In this document: piece by piece, positions 17,744 to 26,206 of the stretch
Numbering within the stretch: the stretch's first letter is position 1
Layout of the letters: every line of letters begins with the position of its first letter
Source of the DNA: Pimelobacter simplex
GTDB taxonomy: Bacteria; Actinomycetota; Actinomycetes; Propionibacteriales; Nocardioidaceae
Direction: 5' to 3'
Length of the DNA: 49,358 nt
Assembly: GCA_016803235.1 (NCBI GenBank)
Contig: JADCLI010000044.1
Coordinates: 1 to 49,358 of the forward strand
Notes under the pieces: model-generated
What the model was told of the DNA's origin: nothing
What the model saw: the letters and a program-made list of their open reading frames with translations, nothing else
The model's database searches: none
Program-made: the position numbers and the translations under genes

Positions 17744-18759
17744 CGACCCGTGTGATGAAGTCCGCGACCCGCCATGCCCTGAAGGGCTCGCTCGTCGCGG
17801 CCCGCTACGGCGGCAGGGCGGCCGTGTACGGCGTGCGGACCGGCATCCGGCGTACCCAGCGCTTCCCGGCGCTGCCCGAGCTCCCGGCCGGCCGGCTGGT
17901 CGACCTCCCGGGTCGCGGTGAGGCGTTCGTCGTCGACACCGGTGCCCCGGCGGGGGACCCCGGCGCACCGACCCTGCTGCTGTTCCACGGGCTGGCCACC
18001 ACGTCGTACCTCACCTGGTTCAGCACGATCGCCGAGCTCGCCGCGAGCCACCGGGTCGTGATGCTCGACCAGCGCTGGCACGGGCGCGGCATCGTCTCGG
18101 AGCGCTTCTCCCTCGAGGACTGCGTCGACGACGCCGCGGCCGTCCTCGACGTCCTCGGCATCGACCGGGTCGTCGCCGTCGGCTACTCGATGGGCGGCGC
18201 GCTGGCCCAGCTGTTCTGGCGGCGGCACGGCGCTCGCACCGCCGGCCTGGTGCTCGCCTCGACCGCCGCCTGCTGGAACGAGAGCCGCGGCGACGCCATG
18301 TTCTACCCCGCCCTCGGCCGGGCGAACGACCGCTTCCGGGACCGCTACCGGCAGCGGGTGCTCGAGGTGCGCGCCGGACTCGCCGACGACCGCCACGTCG
18401 GCGCCGAGATGTCGGCCTGGGCCTGGGGCGAGTTCCGCAGCACCAGTGCCTGGGCGATGCCCGAGGTGCTCGGCGCCCTCGGCCGCTTCGACGCCCGACC
18501 CTGGCTGGGCGAGATCGACGTCCCCACCGCGGTCGTCGTCACCGCCCGCGACCACGCCATCCCCACCGCGCGCCAGCGCGCCCTGGCCGCCGCAATCGCC
18601 GGCGCGACCGTCCACGAGACCCCCGGCGGCCATGCCTCGGTCGTCTTCGACGTGCACCGCTGGCGCCCGGTCTTCCTCGCCGCCGTCGTCGAGGTCGTCG
18701 AGGCCGTCGAGGCCGTCGTGTCCGAGCTTGCGAGGACACGAGACACGGCCGAAGGTTGA
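17740..18759 (+). CDS. Alpha/beta hydrolase, last gene of lipid operon
   Basis: Protein of 339 residues. A basic N-terminal stretch precedes an alpha/beta-hydrolase domain: LLLFHGLATT near residue 83, nucleophile elbow GYSMGG near 148-153 and the catalytic His candidate in GGHASV near 297. The last codons are Val/Glu/Ala-rich, and the stop lies inside a dispersed repeat (18754-18812), so the C-terminal tail may be repeat-derived. The start GTG 17740 overlaps the WS/DGAT stop. Lipase or esterase function on operon-related lipids is inferred. Confidence 0.87.
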   Translation: MTTRVMKSATRHALKGSLVAARYGGRAAVYGVRTGIRRTQRFPALPELPAGRLVDLPGRGEAFVVDTGAPAGDPGAPTLLLFHGLATTSYLTWFSTIAELAASHRVVMLDQRWHGRGIVSERFSLEDCVDDAAAVLDVLGIDRVVAVGYSMGGALAQLFWRRHGARTAGLVLASTAACWNESRGDAMFYPALGRANDRFRDRYRQRVLEVRAGLADDRHVGAEMSAWAWGEFRSTSAWAMPEVLGALGRFDARPWLGEIDVPTAVVVTARDHAIPTARQRALAAAIAGATVHETPGGHASVVFDVHRWRPVFLAAVVEVVEAVEAVVSELARTRDTAEG

Positions 18760-18812
18760 GGAGCGTCGGCTCGGATCGAGCCTGCGAGGGCCGAGTGACG
18801 CGTCTCGAAACC
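18754..18812. repeat. Candidate dispersed intergenic repeat (REP-like) with hairpin
   Basis: The segment runs from GGTTGAGGAGC to CGTCTCGAAACC, ends I recall from short dispersed repeats in Nocardioides-type genomes. A hairpin GGCTCG-GAT-CGAGCC lies at 18768-18782. It separates two convergent genes and contains the stop codon of the upstream hydrolase. It may serve as a bidirectional terminator. Copy number cannot be established from this window. Confidence 0.55.
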
Positions 18813-18844
18813 AGGTGAGGTGCTGCCGGGACTGATCCGGTCCG

Positions 18845-19276
18845 CTAGGACTGGTGCACGTAGTTGTCGAGCTGGTCGCGCTCGAACTGCAGCTGGTCGA
18901 TCTTGTGCTTGACCAGGTCGCCGATGCTGACGATGCCGACCACCCGCTCGCCGTCGGTGGCGGGGATGTGCCGGAAGCGGCGCTCGGTCATCACCGCGAG
19001 CACCTCGTCGAGGTCGTCGTCGGGGGAGCAGGTGCTCACCTCGGTGGTCATGATCGCCGAGACGACGTTGTTGATCACCGTGCCGTCGCTGTGCAGGTGG
19101 CGTACGACGTCGCGCTCGGACACGATCCCGTCGAGCGAGCTGCCGTCCGAGCTCACCACCACGGCACCGATGTTGTGCTCCGAGAGCAGCGCGAGCAGCT
19201 CGCGGACCCCGGCCTCGGGGCCGATGGTGATCACGTCGCGGAGCGACTTGGAACCGAGCACGTCAGCGATGCGCAT
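18845..19276 (-). CDS. CBS-pair domain protein
   Basis: Protein of 143 residues made of two CBS motifs in tandem (about 10-65 and 75-130), the module that binds adenine nucleotides. Landmarks are HNIGAVVV, GIVSERDVVR and RFRHIPA followed by GIVSIGDLVK. No catalytic domain is fused, so it is probably a stand-alone energy or nucleotide sensor; its partner is unknown. ATG 19276 is chosen over GTG 19312 because family proteins begin at MRIADVL and because TAACCT sits 7 bases upstream, which suggests a leaderless transcript. It follows hisN on the same strand. Confidence 0.9.
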   Translation of the reverse strand: MRIADVLGSKSLRDVITIGPEAGVRELLALLSEHNIGAVVVSSDGSSLDGIVSERDVVRHLHSDGTVINNVVSAIMTTEVSTCSPDDDLDEVLAVMTERRFRHIPATDGERVVGIVSIGDLVKHKIDQLQFERDQLDNYVHQS

Positions 19277-19286
19277 GTGACGCAGG

Positions 19287-20195
19287 TTACTCGGCGTCGT
19301 CCTCGTCGTCACGACTCTCGTCCGACACGCGGTGCCGGTGCGAGCGCAGGTCGGAGACGCTGCCCGGCCCCGACCGCGGCCAGTCCGGGTCGTCGTCGAG
19401 GTCGCTGACGCTGCCCAGGAAGGACAGCGCCGCGTCGTGGAGGTGGCCGTTGCTGGCCAGCGCGTTGCCGCCCCACGGCCCGTCGCGGCCCTCGAGAGAG
19501 GTGAACCGGCCCCCGGCCTCGCGCACGATGATGTCGAGCGCGGCCATGTCGTAGACCTCGAGCTCGGGCTCGGCGGCGATGTCGACGGCGCCCTCCGCGA
19601 GCAACATGTAGGACCAGAAGTCGCCGTACGCCCGGGTCCGCCAGACCCGGCGCATCAGCGCGAGCATGTCCTCGCCGAGGCCGCGGTCCTCCCAGCCGCT
19701 GATCGAGGAGTACGAGAAGGATGCGTCCTCCAGGCGTCGTACGTCGGAGACCCGGCACTCGGTCGCCTTCATCAGCGACTTCCCGGTCCACGCACCCTGC
19801 CCGGCCGAGGCCCACCACCGGCGCTGCAGCGCGGGCGCCGACACGACGCCGAGGACGACCTCGTCGTCGACGACGAGCGAGATCAGCGTGGCCCAGACGG
19901 GGACGCCACGGACGTAGTTCTTGGTGCCGTCGATCGGGTCGACGATCCAGCGCCGCTGCGAGTGCCCGGAGGTGCCCTGCTCCTCGCCGGTGACGGCGTC
20001 CCGGCTGCGCGCCTTCGAGAGGGTACGACGGATCGACTCCTCGACCGCCTGGTCGGCGTCGGTCACCGGCGTCAGGTCCGGCTTGCTCATCACGTGCAGG
20101 TCGAGCGCGCGGAACCGGGCCTGGGTGAGCGAGTCCGCGTCGTCGGCGAGCAGGTGCGCCAGGCGCAGGTCGTCGGTGTAGTCGGGGGCTGCCAC
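19287..20195 (-). CDS. hisN: Histidinol-phosphatase, inositol monophosphatase type (HisN)
   Basis: Protein of 302 residues in the inositol-monophosphatase superfamily. The Mg-binding signature DPIDGTKNY is at about residues 85-93, GEEQG near 72 and the second metal motif in EVYDMAALD near 215. The closest remembered match is actinobacterial HisN, which dephosphorylates histidinol phosphate in histidine synthesis. Substrate choice within the family cannot be proven from motifs. The roughly 40-residue C-terminal tail is acidic and poorly conserved. GTG 20195 lies 6 bases after TAGGGT, consistent with leaderless transcription. Confidence 0.82.
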   Translation of the reverse strand: MAAPDYTDDLRLAHLLADDADSLTQARFRALDLHVMSKPDLTPVTDADQAVEESIRRTLSKARSRDAVTGEEQGTSGHSQRRWIVDPIDGTKNYVRGVPVWATLISLVVDDEVVLGVVSAPALQRRWWASAGQGAWTGKSLMKATECRVSDVRRLEDASFSYSSISGWEDRGLGEDMLALMRRVWRTRAYGDFWSYMLLAEGAVDIAAEPELEVYDMAALDIIVREAGGRFTSLEGRDGPWGGNALASNGHLHDAALSFLGSVSDLDDDPDWPRSGPGSVSDLRSHRHRVSDESRDDEDDAE

Positions 20196-20265
20196 AGGGG
20201 CACCCTAGTGCGCCGCGCCGTGCCGCGTGCCGTCCGGGCGACCAGCGATCGTGCAGGATTCAACC

Positions 20266-20712
20266 ATGGAGATCGCCGGCATCCCGCTGCACCCGCTCGT
20301 CGTCCACGCCGCGGTGGTCCTGACGCCGCTGGCGGTGCTGCTCGCCCTGGCCTCCCTGGCACCCCGCTGGCGTGACCGGCTGCGCTGGCCGGTGCTGGTC
20401 GGCGCGCTCGTGGCGTGCGGGGCCGTGGTGACGGCGTACCTGTCCGGCACCGACTTCCGTGACTCCGACCGGTTCGCGACGGCCAGTGGCGAGTTCGCCG
20501 ACAAGCTCACCACGCACGAGGACCTCGGCACCTATCTGCTCTGGTGGACGATCGCCTTCGCCCTGGTCGCCGTGCTCGACACCGGGCTGCGACCCGACAA
20601 GGCGTGGCTGCGCTGGTTGCTCGGCGTGCTGCTGGCGGTCACGTCGCTGGCCGTGCTCGTGATCGTGATCGTCACCGGTCACTCCGGCGCCGACGCGGTC
20701 TGGGGCCAGTAG
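20266..20712 (+). CDS. DUF2231 four-helix membrane protein
   Basis: Protein of 148 residues with four hydrophobic helices (about 10-30, 43-62, 83-103 and 112-135). It opens with the family motif HPLVVHAAVVLTPLA and ends with VTGHSGADAVWG; conserved His residues at both ends suggest a metal- or haem-related role, which is unproven. ATG 20266 is chosen because the domain starts there, with AGGA ahead. It diverges from hisN and ends 3 bases from convergent rsgA. Confidence 0.85.
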   Translation: MEIAGIPLHPLVVHAAVVLTPLAVLLALASLAPRWRDRLRWPVLVGALVACGAVVTAYLSGTDFRDSDRFATASGEFADKLTTHEDLGTYLLWWTIAFALVAVLDTGLRPDKAWLRWLLGVLLAVTSLAVLVIVIVTGHSGADAVWGQ

Positions 20713-20715
20713 GGC

Positions 20716-21717
20716 TCAGTAGTCGGTCACCGACCGCGCGGCGAGCAGCCGTCGGAAGGACGCGACGCGCTCCGGGTCGGCCTCGCCGGCCGCGACCGCC
20801 TCGTCGAGCCCGCACTCCGGCTCGTCCTCGCCGTGCGTGCAACCGCGGGGGCAGTCCTCGGTCATCTCGTCGAGGTCCGGGAACGCCTCGATCAGGTGCT
20901 CGGGCTGGACGTGCGCGAGCCCGAAGGAGCGGATGCCCGGGGTGTCGATGATCCAGCCGTCGCCGTCCGCCAGGGGCAGCATCAGCGCGGACGTCGAGGT
21001 GTGTCGGCCCTGGCCGGTCACCGCGTTCACGTGGCCGGTCTCGCGGCGCGCGTCCGGGACCAGCGCGTTGACCAGCGTGGACTTCCCGACCCCGCTGTGC
21101 CCGATCAGCACGCTGGTCTGGCCGCGCAGCCGGTCGTGCAGCGCGTCCAGGCCGATGATCGTGCGGTCGGCGTCGCGGTGGGTGACCTCCCAGGGCACCC
21201 CCAGGGACCGGTACGTCGCCAACAGGGTCTCGGGGTCCGCCAGGTCCGCCTTGGTGAGGCAGAGCAGCGGCGCCATTCCGCCGTCGTACGCCGCCACCAG
21301 GGCGCGGTCGATCCACCGCGGCCGCGGCTCGGGGTCGGCGAGGGCGGTGACCACGACGAGCTGGGTGACGTTGGCGACGATGACCCGCTCGACCGGGTCG
21401 TCGTCGTCGGCGGTACGGCGCAGCGTGCTGCTGCGCTCGAGGACCTCCACGATCCGCGCGAGCGAGCCGTCGGCTCCGGAGACGTCGCCGACCACCCGCA
21501 CCCGGTCGCCCACGACCACGCCCTTGCGGCCGAGCGGCCGGGCCTTCATCGCCGTCACGGTGCGGTCGTCGATGAGCAGGGTGAACCGGCCGCGGTCGAC
21601 GGTGACGACCAGGGCCTCGACGGCGTCGTCGTGGGTGGGGCGCTCCTTGGTCCGGGGACGGGTACGACGACGCGGCCGCTCGTAGTGCTCGACGTCGTGC
21701 TCGTCGTACCTCGGCAT
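20716..21717 (-). CDS. rsgA: Ribosome small subunit-dependent GTPase RsgA
   Basis: Protein of 333 residues: OB-fold domain (about 30-110), circularly permuted GTPase in which G4 (LTKAD near 151) precedes G1 (GHSGVGKST near 203-211) and DTPG, then a zinc domain C-x4-C-x-H-x5-C near 287-300. RsgA hydrolyses GTP on the 30S subunit during late maturation. The start ATG 21717 is 11 bases after the aroA stop, and aroA-rsgA adjacency is common in actinobacteria. A much longer in-frame ORF runs into aroA but is only antiparallel-frame overlap. Confidence 0.96.
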   Translation of the reverse strand: MPRYDEHDVEHYERPRRRTRPRTKERPTHDDAVEALVVTVDRGRFTLLIDDRTVTAMKARPLGRKGVVVGDRVRVVGDVSGADGSLARIVEVLERSSTLRRTADDDDPVERVIVANVTQLVVVTALADPEPRPRWIDRALVAAYDGGMAPLLCLTKADLADPETLLATYRSLGVPWEVTHRDADRTIIGLDALHDRLRGQTSVLIGHSGVGKSTLVNALVPDARRETGHVNAVTGQGRHTSTSALMLPLADGDGWIIDTPGIRSFGLAHVQPEHLIEAFPDLDEMTEDCPRGCTHGEDEPECGLDEAVAAGEADPERVASFRRLLAARSVTDY

Positions 21718-21728
21718 GGGCGACGACC

Positions 21729-23027
21729 TCAGAACAGCCCGGACCAGAAGCCGGCGAAGTCGGGGAACGTCTTGCTGGTGGTCGCGACGTTCTCGACCAG
21801 GACGCCGGGGACCGCGGCGCCGACGATCACGCCGGCATGGGCCATCCGGTGGTCGGCGTAGGTGTGGAACACGCCGCCCGTCAGGGGAGCCGGACGCAGC
21901 GACAGGCCGTCGGGGTGCTCGTCGACGTCGGCGCCGAGCGCGCCCAGCTCGCGCGCCAGCGCCGCCAGCCGGTCGGTCTCGTGGCCGCGGATGTGCGCGA
22001 TGCCGGTGAGCCGCGAGGGCGTCTGCGCGAGCGCGCAGAGCGCGGCGATCGCCGGTGCGAGCTCGCCGACGTCGTGCAGGTCGGCGTCGAGGCCCTGCAG
22101 CCCACGCCAGCCGTCGGCCGGCCCGGTGACCCGCAGTCCCTCCTCCACCCGGGACACGGTGCAGCCCATCCGCGCCAGCAGGTCGCGCAGCGCGTCGCCG
22201 GCCTGGGTCGTGGTCGAGGGCCAGTCCCGCACGACCACCGACCCGCCCGACACGGCCGCGAGCGCCAGGAAGGGAGCCGCGTTGGAGAGGTCCGGCTCGA
22301 TCGCCTCGTCGTACGCGGCGATCGGGCCGGGCGCGACCGCCCACCGGTCCGTGTCGGAGTCGTCGACCGCCACGCCTCGGTCGCGGAGCATCGCGATGGT
22401 CATCTCGATGTGGGGGAGCGAGGGGATCGGCTCCCCGTCGTGGCGTACGTCGACGCCCGCGTCGAAGCGCGCTCCCGCGAGCAGCAGCGCCGAGACGAAC
22501 TGCGACGACGCCGACGCGTCGATCACGACCGTGCCGCCGGCGACCGCACCGGTGCCGTGCACGATGAAGGGCAGCGCCCCGTCGCTGTCGTCGATCGCCA
22601 TGCCCAGGCCGCGCAGTGCCGCGAGGATCTCGCCGACCGGCCGCTTGCGCATGTGCTCGTCGCCGTCGAACGCGACCTCGCCGCGCACCAGTCCCGCCGC
22701 GGGGGGCACGAACCTCATCACGGTCCCGGCCAGCCCGCAGTCGACCGTCGCACGGTCCCCGGGCACCGACCCGTCGAGCGGGGTCACGCTCCAGTCGTCA
22801 CCGGAGGTGTCGACCGACGCGCCGAGCGCGGTCAGCGCCTGGGCCATCAGCAAGGTGTCGCGCGAGCGCAGCGCCCGGCGTACGACGGACGGTCCGTCCG
22901 CGAGGGCGGCGAGCACCAGCGCCCGGTTGGTGAGCGACTTGCTGCCTGGCAGCGTCACCGTCGCCTCGAGCGGTCCGGTCGTGGTGGGCGCGGGCCAGGG
23001 GTCGGCGTGCGTGGCGGGAGTGGTCAT
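21729..23027 (-). CDS. aroA: 3-phosphoshikimate 1-carboxyvinyltransferase (EPSP synthase)
   Basis: Protein of 432 residues, normal length for AroA. It joins phosphoenolpyruvate and shikimate-3-phosphate in the shikimate pathway. Seen: substrate-binding GSKSLTNRAL near residue 28, the catalytic block IRGHETDRLAAL near 345, and YADHRMAHA near 390. The HETDR segment replaces the commoner KESDR, as in many actinobacteria. The start ATG 23027 has GGGAG about 5 bases upstream and TAGACT 10 bases upstream, so it may have its own promoter, although doxX ends only 13 bases before it. Confidence 0.96.
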   Translation of the reverse strand: MTTPATHADPWPAPTTTGPLEATVTLPGSKSLTNRALVLAALADGPSVVRRALRSRDTLLMAQALTALGASVDTSGDDWSVTPLDGSVPGDRATVDCGLAGTVMRFVPPAAGLVRGEVAFDGDEHMRKRPVGEILAALRGLGMAIDDSDGALPFIVHGTGAVAGGTVVIDASASSQFVSALLLAGARFDAGVDVRHDGEPIPSLPHIEMTIAMLRDRGVAVDDSDTDRWAVAPGPIAAYDEAIEPDLSNAAPFLALAAVSGGSVVVRDWPSTTTQAGDALRDLLARMGCTVSRVEEGLRVTGPADGWRGLQGLDADLHDVGELAPAIAALCALAQTPSRLTGIAHIRGHETDRLAALARELGALGADVDEHPDGLSLRPAPLTGGVFHTYADHRMAHAGVIVGAAVPGVLVENVATTSKTFPDFAGFWSGLF

Positions 23028-23040
23028 CTCCCGCCCGAGT

Positions 23041-23553
23041 CTAGTGAACCCGCGCCTTCATCCTCGCGCCCACCAGCGCCGCCTCGCGGCGCGCGTCGTG
23101 GGTGGCATGCTTGGCCCGCCAGGCGACACCCGGCTTGCCGGCCGTGTCGAGCGCCGCGATGAGCAGACCGCCGGCCAGCGCTGTGTTCTTCACGAAGTGG
23201 GTGAGCTGCTCACGGCGCTGCTCCTTGTCGGTGGCCTCCCAGAACCGGTGGCGGGCGACGGTCGAGGGCACCAGCGTGGCGCCGAGCAGCGCCGACGACA
23301 GGCGCGGGAGGTGACCGGTCGCCAGGGCGAGCCCGGCGACGACCTGGACCGCGCCGCTGGCCCGCACCCACAGCACCGGGTCGCGCGGCACGGACACGCT
23401 GTCCGGTGTCGCGTTGTCGAGGGCGGGCGCCAGGGTCTCGGTCACCGTCGATGCCTGTGCGGCCAGCGCCGGCGCGTCCTTGAGGTCCTGCGCGCCGTTG
23501 GCGACGAAGTACGACGCCAGCAGCGGTCGGGCGATCAGTCTGCTCAGAGCCAT
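23041..23553 (-). CDS. DoxX-like membrane protein
   Basis: Protein of 170 residues that begins RLIARPLLASYFVANGAQDLKD in DoxX style, with about four hydrophobic helices (about 5-22, 60-82, 85-103 and 122-140). The family includes quinol-oxidase subunits and thiol-redox membrane partners; no specific role can be assigned here. It is the first gene of a likely doxX-aroA-rsgA run and diverges from the SRAP gene across 50 bases. Confidence 0.82.
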   Translation of the reverse strand: MALSRLIARPLLASYFVANGAQDLKDAPALAAQASTVTETLAPALDNATPDSVSVPRDPVLWVRASGAVQVVAGLALATGHLPRLSSALLGATLVPSTVARHRFWEATDKEQRREQLTHFVKNTALAGGLLIAALDTAGKPGVAWRAKHATHDARREAALVGARMKARVH

Positions 23554-23603
23554 GGTCGGTCGGTACCCCGGCGGTGTCGGGGCAGACCGATAGATTGGCG
23601 GCC

Positions 23604-24401
23604 ATGTGCGGTCGCTACGCCTCCAGCCGGAGCCCGGAGGACCTCGCGGAGGAGTTCGAGGTGCTCGACCCGCGCCTCGACCGGGCGATCCCCCCGTCCT
23701 GGAACGTCGCGCCCACCGACGAGGTGTACGTCGTCATGGAGCGCGCCTCCCGCGACGCCGCGGGCCGCAAGCAGGACGAGCCGACCCGACAGCTGCGCGC
23801 CCTGCGCTGGGGGCTGGTCCCGTCGTGGGCGAAGGACGCCGGCATCGGCAGCCGGATGATCAACGCTCGGATGGAGACGGTGGCCGAGAAGCCCGCCTTC
23901 CGCAAGGCGTTCGCCGCCCGCCGCTGCATCGTGCCCGCGGACGGCTACTTCGAGTGGTACGAGACCCAGCAGCGCACCGCCAGAGGGAAGCCGAGGAAGC
24001 AGCCCTTCTTCATCACCACCGGCGACGGCTCGAGCCTGGCGATGGCCGGGCTCTACGAGATCTGGCGTGACCCGTCGAAGCCCGAGGACGCCGAGGACCG
24101 GTTCCGCTGGACCTGCACCGTCCTCACCACCGAGGCCACCGACGACCTCGGCCGGATCCACGACCGGATGCCGCTGCTCGTCGAGCCCGAGCGCCGCCAC
24201 GCCTGGCTCGACCCGCGCACTCCGGCGGCCGACCTGCCCGACCTGCTGCAGCAGCTGCGGCCCGCGCAGCAGACCGGCCTGACGGCGTACCCCGTCTCGA
24301 CGGCGGTCGGCAACGTCGCCAACAACGGCCCCGAGCTGGTCGAGCCGATCCCGTTCGCCGACGAGGGCGAGCCCGACGACGGACAGGGGACGCTGCTGTG
24401 A
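23604..24401 (+). CDS. SRAP-domain (HMCES/YedK) abasic-site processing protein
   Basis: Protein of 265 residues. After Met removal the catalytic Cys2 is exposed (MCGRYAS), so the start must be ATG 23604 and not the upstream in-frame ATG 23574. Other signatures: WGLVPSWAKD near 73, NARMETV near 95, ADGYFEWYE near 113-121 and HDRMP near 186. SRAP proteins bond covalently to abasic sites in single-stranded DNA and protect them. TAGATT lies 7 bases before the ATG with no ribosome-binding site, suggesting leaderless translation. Confidence 0.95.
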   Translation: MCGRYASSRSPEDLAEEFEVLDPRLDRAIPPSWNVAPTDEVYVVMERASRDAAGRKQDEPTRQLRALRWGLVPSWAKDAGIGSRMINARMETVAEKPAFRKAFAARRCIVPADGYFEWYETQQRTARGKPRKQPFFITTGDGSSLAMAGLYEIWRDPSKPEDAEDRFRWTCTVLTTEATDDLGRIHDRMPLLVEPERRHAWLDPRTPAADLPDLLQQLRPAQQTGLTAYPVSTAVGNVANNGPELVEPIPFADEGEPDDGQGTLL

Positions 24402-24468
24402 CCACCCCACCGAGTTCTTCGCCTCCCCCGCTTCGCTCCTCCCGCGGACAACTCGTCGGGGACCCCGG

Positions 24469-25119
24469 ATGAGCGACGAGCGCATCGTCGCGACGCCGTA
24501 CGGCGAGGGCCGGCTCGTCGTGCGCCGCGCGCGCAAGCCGCTGGCCACCCTACTCCTCAGCCACGGCGCCGGCGGGGGCATCGACGCCCGCGACCTCGAG
24601 GCCCTGGCCGCCCAGCTGCCCGGCCAGGGGATCACCGTCGCCCGCTTCGAGCAGCCCTGGCGCCGGGCCGGTCGCAAGGTGGCCAGCCCGCCCGCCACCC
24701 TCGACGTCGGCCTCCGCGCGGCCGCCACGGCGCTGCGCACCCGGAGCCCGCTGGTCGTCGGCGGCCGCTCCGCCGGTGCCCGCTCGGCCTGCCGCACCGC
24801 CACCGAGCTCGGTGCCGCCGGCTGCCTCGCGCTGTCGTTCCCGCTGCACCCGCCGGGCAAGCCCGAGCGGTCCCGGCTCGACGAGCTCGAGGGCGCCGGC
24901 GTACCGACCCTGGTCGTGCAGGGGGAGCGGGACCCGTTCGGGCGGCCCGAGGAGTTCCCCGACCCCCTGCCCGGCCGCACCGACCTGGCCGTGGTGCCGG
25001 GGGCCGATCACGGCCTCGCCGTGCCCAAGCGGGGCGCGCTCACCGAGGACGAGGCGATGGGCATCGTGGTCGAGTCGACGCTGGAGTGGATCGTCCGCGA
25101 GGTCGTCGGCGCGCGCTGA
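24469..25119 (+). CDS. Small alpha/beta hydrolase (dienelactone hydrolase/KANL3-Tex30-like)
   Basis: Protein of 216 residues with an alpha/beta-hydrolase core: LLLSHGAGGG near residue 28, nucleophile elbow GGRSAGAR near 101, Asp in QGERDPFG near 150 and the catalytic His in GADHGL near 176. The substrate is unknown. It lies between the SRAP and sigR genes on the same strand; the SigR promoter starts just after its stop, so sigR need not depend on it. Confidence 0.85.
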   Translation: MSDERIVATPYGEGRLVVRRARKPLATLLLSHGAGGGIDARDLEALAAQLPGQGITVARFEQPWRRAGRKVASPPATLDVGLRAAATALRTRSPLVVGGRSAGARSACRTATELGAAGCLALSFPLHPPGKPERSRLDELEGAGVPTLVVQGERDPFGRPEEFPDPLPGRTDLAVVPGADHGLAVPKRGALTEDEAMGIVVESTLEWIVREVVGAR

Positions 25120-25123
25120 CCCC

Positions 25124-25150
25124 GGGAATGAGTCCCGCACCCGCGGCGTT
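25124..25150 (+). promoter_or_regulatory. SigR-type promoter of sigR-rsrA
   Basis: GGGAAT at 25124-25129 and GTT at 25148-25150 are separated by exactly 18 bases. This matches the GGGAAT-N18-GTT consensus known for SigR/SigH of thiol-oxidative stress. Its place before sigR indicates positive autoregulation. Transcription is expected to start a few bases after GTT, almost at the ATG at 25160. Confidence 0.88.
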
Positions 25151-25159
25151 GAGGCTTCC

Positions 25160-25876
25160 ATGATCGCGACGCTGGAGCGCCCCCGGGCCGGGAGCACCGT
25201 AGTCTGGGACGCGATGACCGAGATTTCCGATCTTTCGTCCCTGGACGCCGACGCCTCCCATCCCGAGGACATCGTCGACGTCGTGTCGGAGACCCCCGAG
25301 GAGCGGGCCGCGCGCTTCGAGCGCGACGCCCTGCCCTTCCTCGACCAGCTCTACGGTGCCGCGATGCGGATGACCCGCAACCCGGCGGATGCCGAGGACC
25401 TGGTCCAGGAGACCTTCGCCAAGGCGTACTCCGCGTTCCACCAGTTCAAGCCCGGCACCAACCTGAAGGCCTGGCTGTACCGGATCCTGACCAACACCTT
25501 CATCAACTCCTACCGCAAGAAGCAGCGCCAGCCGCAGCAGGCGCTCGCCGGCGACACGGGCGACGTCGAGGACTGGCAGCTCGCGCGTGCGGAGTCGCAC
25601 ACCTCGAGCGGGCTGAAGTCGGCGGAGATGGAGGCGCTGGAGCACCTCCCCGACAGCCAGGTGAAGGACGCCCTGCAGCGACTGCCCGAGGAGTTCCGGC
25701 TCGCGGTCTACCTCGCCGACGTCGAGGGCTTCGCTTACAAGGAGATCGCCGAGATCATGGACACCCCGATCGGGACCGTGATGTCCCGCCTCCACCGCGG
25801 CCGCCGCCAGCTGCGCGACATGCTCTCCGACTACGTCCGCTCCGGCGGCGACGCACCCCTCGAGGGAGGCAAGTGA
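25160..25876 (+). CDS. sigR: ECF sigma factor SigR/SigH (thiol-oxidative stress)
   Basis: Group IV sigma factor, 238 residues from ATG 25160 or 220 from ATG 25214. Sigma region 2 (about 50-120 in the long form) contains DAEDLVQETFAKAY, and region 4 (about 160-225) contains the YKEIAEIMDTPIGTVMSRLHRGR helix-turn-helix area. It directs RNA polymerase to GGGAAT/GTT promoters under disulfide stress and is held by RsrA. Neither start has a good ribosome-binding site. The upstream ATG lies about 10 bases after the SigR-type promoter GTT and could be used on a leaderless stress transcript, giving an 18-residue extension as with the long SigR isoform of Streptomyces. Confidence 0.93.
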   Translation: MIATLERPRAGSTVVWDAMTEISDLSSLDADASHPEDIVDVVSETPEERAARFERDALPFLDQLYGAAMRMTRNPADAEDLVQETFAKAYSAFHQFKPGTNLKAWLYRILTNTFINSYRKKQRQPQQALAGDTGDVEDWQLARAESHTSSGLKSAEMEALEHLPDSQVKDALQRLPEEFRLAVYLADVEGFAYKEIAEIMDTPIGTVMSRLHRGRRQLRDMLSDYVRSGGDAPLEGGK

Positions 25877-26181
25877 TGTCCGAGCCCACCCAGGGTGCCG
25901 GCCACGAGCACGTGCACGTGTCGGACGACCCCAGCAACGCCGAGTGCGCCGACTTCCTCGAGCGGATCGTGCGGCTGATCGACAACGAGCTCGAGGCCGG
26001 CGACTGTGCCGTCGTCCGCGCCCACATCGACTCCTGCAGCCCCTGTCTGGAGCGCTACGACCTCCAGCGCACGGTCAAGGCCGTCGTCGCACGCTCCTGC
26101 GGCGAGACCGCGCCGGCCGAGCTGCGCGAGCGGGTCCGGATCCAGATCCAGCAGATCCAGGTCCGGATCACCGAGGGCTGA
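25876..26181 (+). CDS. rsrA: Zinc-binding redox anti-sigma factor RsrA/RshA
   Basis: Protein of 101 residues with the ZAS signature H-x3-C-x2-C, seen as AHIDSCSPC near residues 51-59, plus an upstream Cys near 24. These residues bind zinc and form a disulfide on oxidation, which releases SigR. ATG 25876 overlaps the sigR stop by one base and follows GGGAGG at 6 bases. GTG 25873 would add one residue. Coupled translation keeps sigma and anti-sigma in balance. Confidence 0.95.
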   Translation: MSEPTQGAGHEHVHVSDDPSNAECADFLERIVRLIDNELEAGDCAVVRAHIDSCSPCLERYDLQRTVKAVVARSCGETAPAELRERVRIQIQQIQVRITEG

Positions 26182-26206
26182 GTCCCGCGCCTGCGATGAT
26201 CCGGTC

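Noticed and set aside
21718..22344. N-terminal extension of RsgA into aroA
   Set aside because: RsgA begins at its OB domain from ATG 21717; the extension is an out-of-frame reading of aroA.
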